Below are positions 34,431 to 34,492 of a stretch of 34,492 bases of DNA, piece after piece. The notes under the pieces are model-generated. The model worked only from the letters and a program-made list of their open reading frames with translations, did no database searches and was not told the DNA's origin. The translations under genes and the position numbers were made by a program. The first letter of the stretch is position 1; each line of letters begins with the position of its first letter. The DNA is taken from the NCBI GenBank assembly GCA_022824265.1, contig JAJEAG010000070.1, positions 1-34,492 of the forward strand. The letters are read 5' to 3'. This DNA comes from Candidatus Poribacteria bacterium (GTDB lineage Bacteria > Poribacteria > WGA-4E > WGA-3G).

Positions 34431-34492
34431 GATACTTTTTTCTTATATTCAGCGCACCAACACCATCGCGATGATTGGAAAATCCACATTTA
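34303..34492 (-). CDS. tnpB: TnpB-type RNA-guided nuclease, C-terminal part
   Basis: An open frame enters from the right edge and ends at TAG 34305-34303; 63 codons are in the window. It begins at the last zinc-ribbon half (KCGFSNHRD) and contains the RuvC-III type signature NHRDGVGALNI, where the Asp is catalytic, followed by a variable basic tail. This is the usual end of TnpB from IS200/IS605 elements. The rest of the gene, and whether a tnpA partner exists, lie beyond the window. The 3' part overlaps the structured RNA region. Confidence 0.82.
   Translation of the reverse strand, partial: KCGFSNHRDGVGALNIRKKYLGCFGNPVVVSMATPVGRRLEVQCCPASAGNLDTIKERTPSL

Noticed and set aside
1-34492. CRISPR array, tRNA or rRNA genes
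   Set aside because: No regularly spaced direct repeats, T-arm-like GTTCGA stems or rRNA-like conserved stretches were seen on either strand.

Overview
The window is a 34.5 kb stretch of an AT-rich bacterial chromosome with dense, mostly short operons. The likely source is Candidatus Poribacteria or a close relative. This is inferred from the mix of two TIM-barrel sugar isomerase/epimerases, an enolase-superfamily dehydratase-like gene, a zinc-less sugar-dehydrogenase-like MDR protein, a GH-A type hydrolase, a WD40 protein and secreted LamG proteins with a shared TTWG C-terminal tail. No rRNA or tRNA gene is visible to fix the phylum. Both window edges are mobile-element ends: an ISAs1-type transposase C-terminus on the left and an IS200/IS605-type TnpB C-terminus on the right.

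Region 1 (1-9948) is the most distinctive part. After the transposon remnant and a 420-base non-coding region with two strong promoter-like sites, five genes run in one direction: circularly permuted ATP-grasp, alpha-E protein, a transglutaminase/DUF2126 giant, an ATP-grasp/alpha-E fusion, and a second transglutaminase. This is an expanded form of a predicted peptide-synthesis/amidoligase system of unknown product. The ligase pair is present both split and fused, and the peptidase-like component is also present twice.

Region 2 (9997-18186) holds a WD40 propeller, a sugar isomerase, a DUF6178-like protein that appears split in two at a run of seven A residues, msrA with an unusual structured leader, an orphan periplasmic adaptor, a GH-A type hydrolase and a slipin. 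Region 3 (18203-24935) holds a lysine 2,3-aminomutase-like radical SAM enzyme and a cyclophilin on the minus strand. These are followed by disA (c-di-AMP synthase), a lipoprotein and a membrane protein that share a C-terminal domain, a hotdog thioesterase and a cupin.

Region 4 (24945-34492) is mainly minus strand: EF-G behind a zinc-less MDR dehydrogenase, an HtrA protease, a YkvA-like membrane protein, tandem LamG paralogues carrying a gene-conversion tract, and an enolase-superfamily enzyme. A second sugar isomerase lies on the plus strand. A nested palindromic element sits between convergent genes at about 31.2-31.3 kb. The tnpB end at the right edge folds into five successive hairpins, as expected for an omega RNA.
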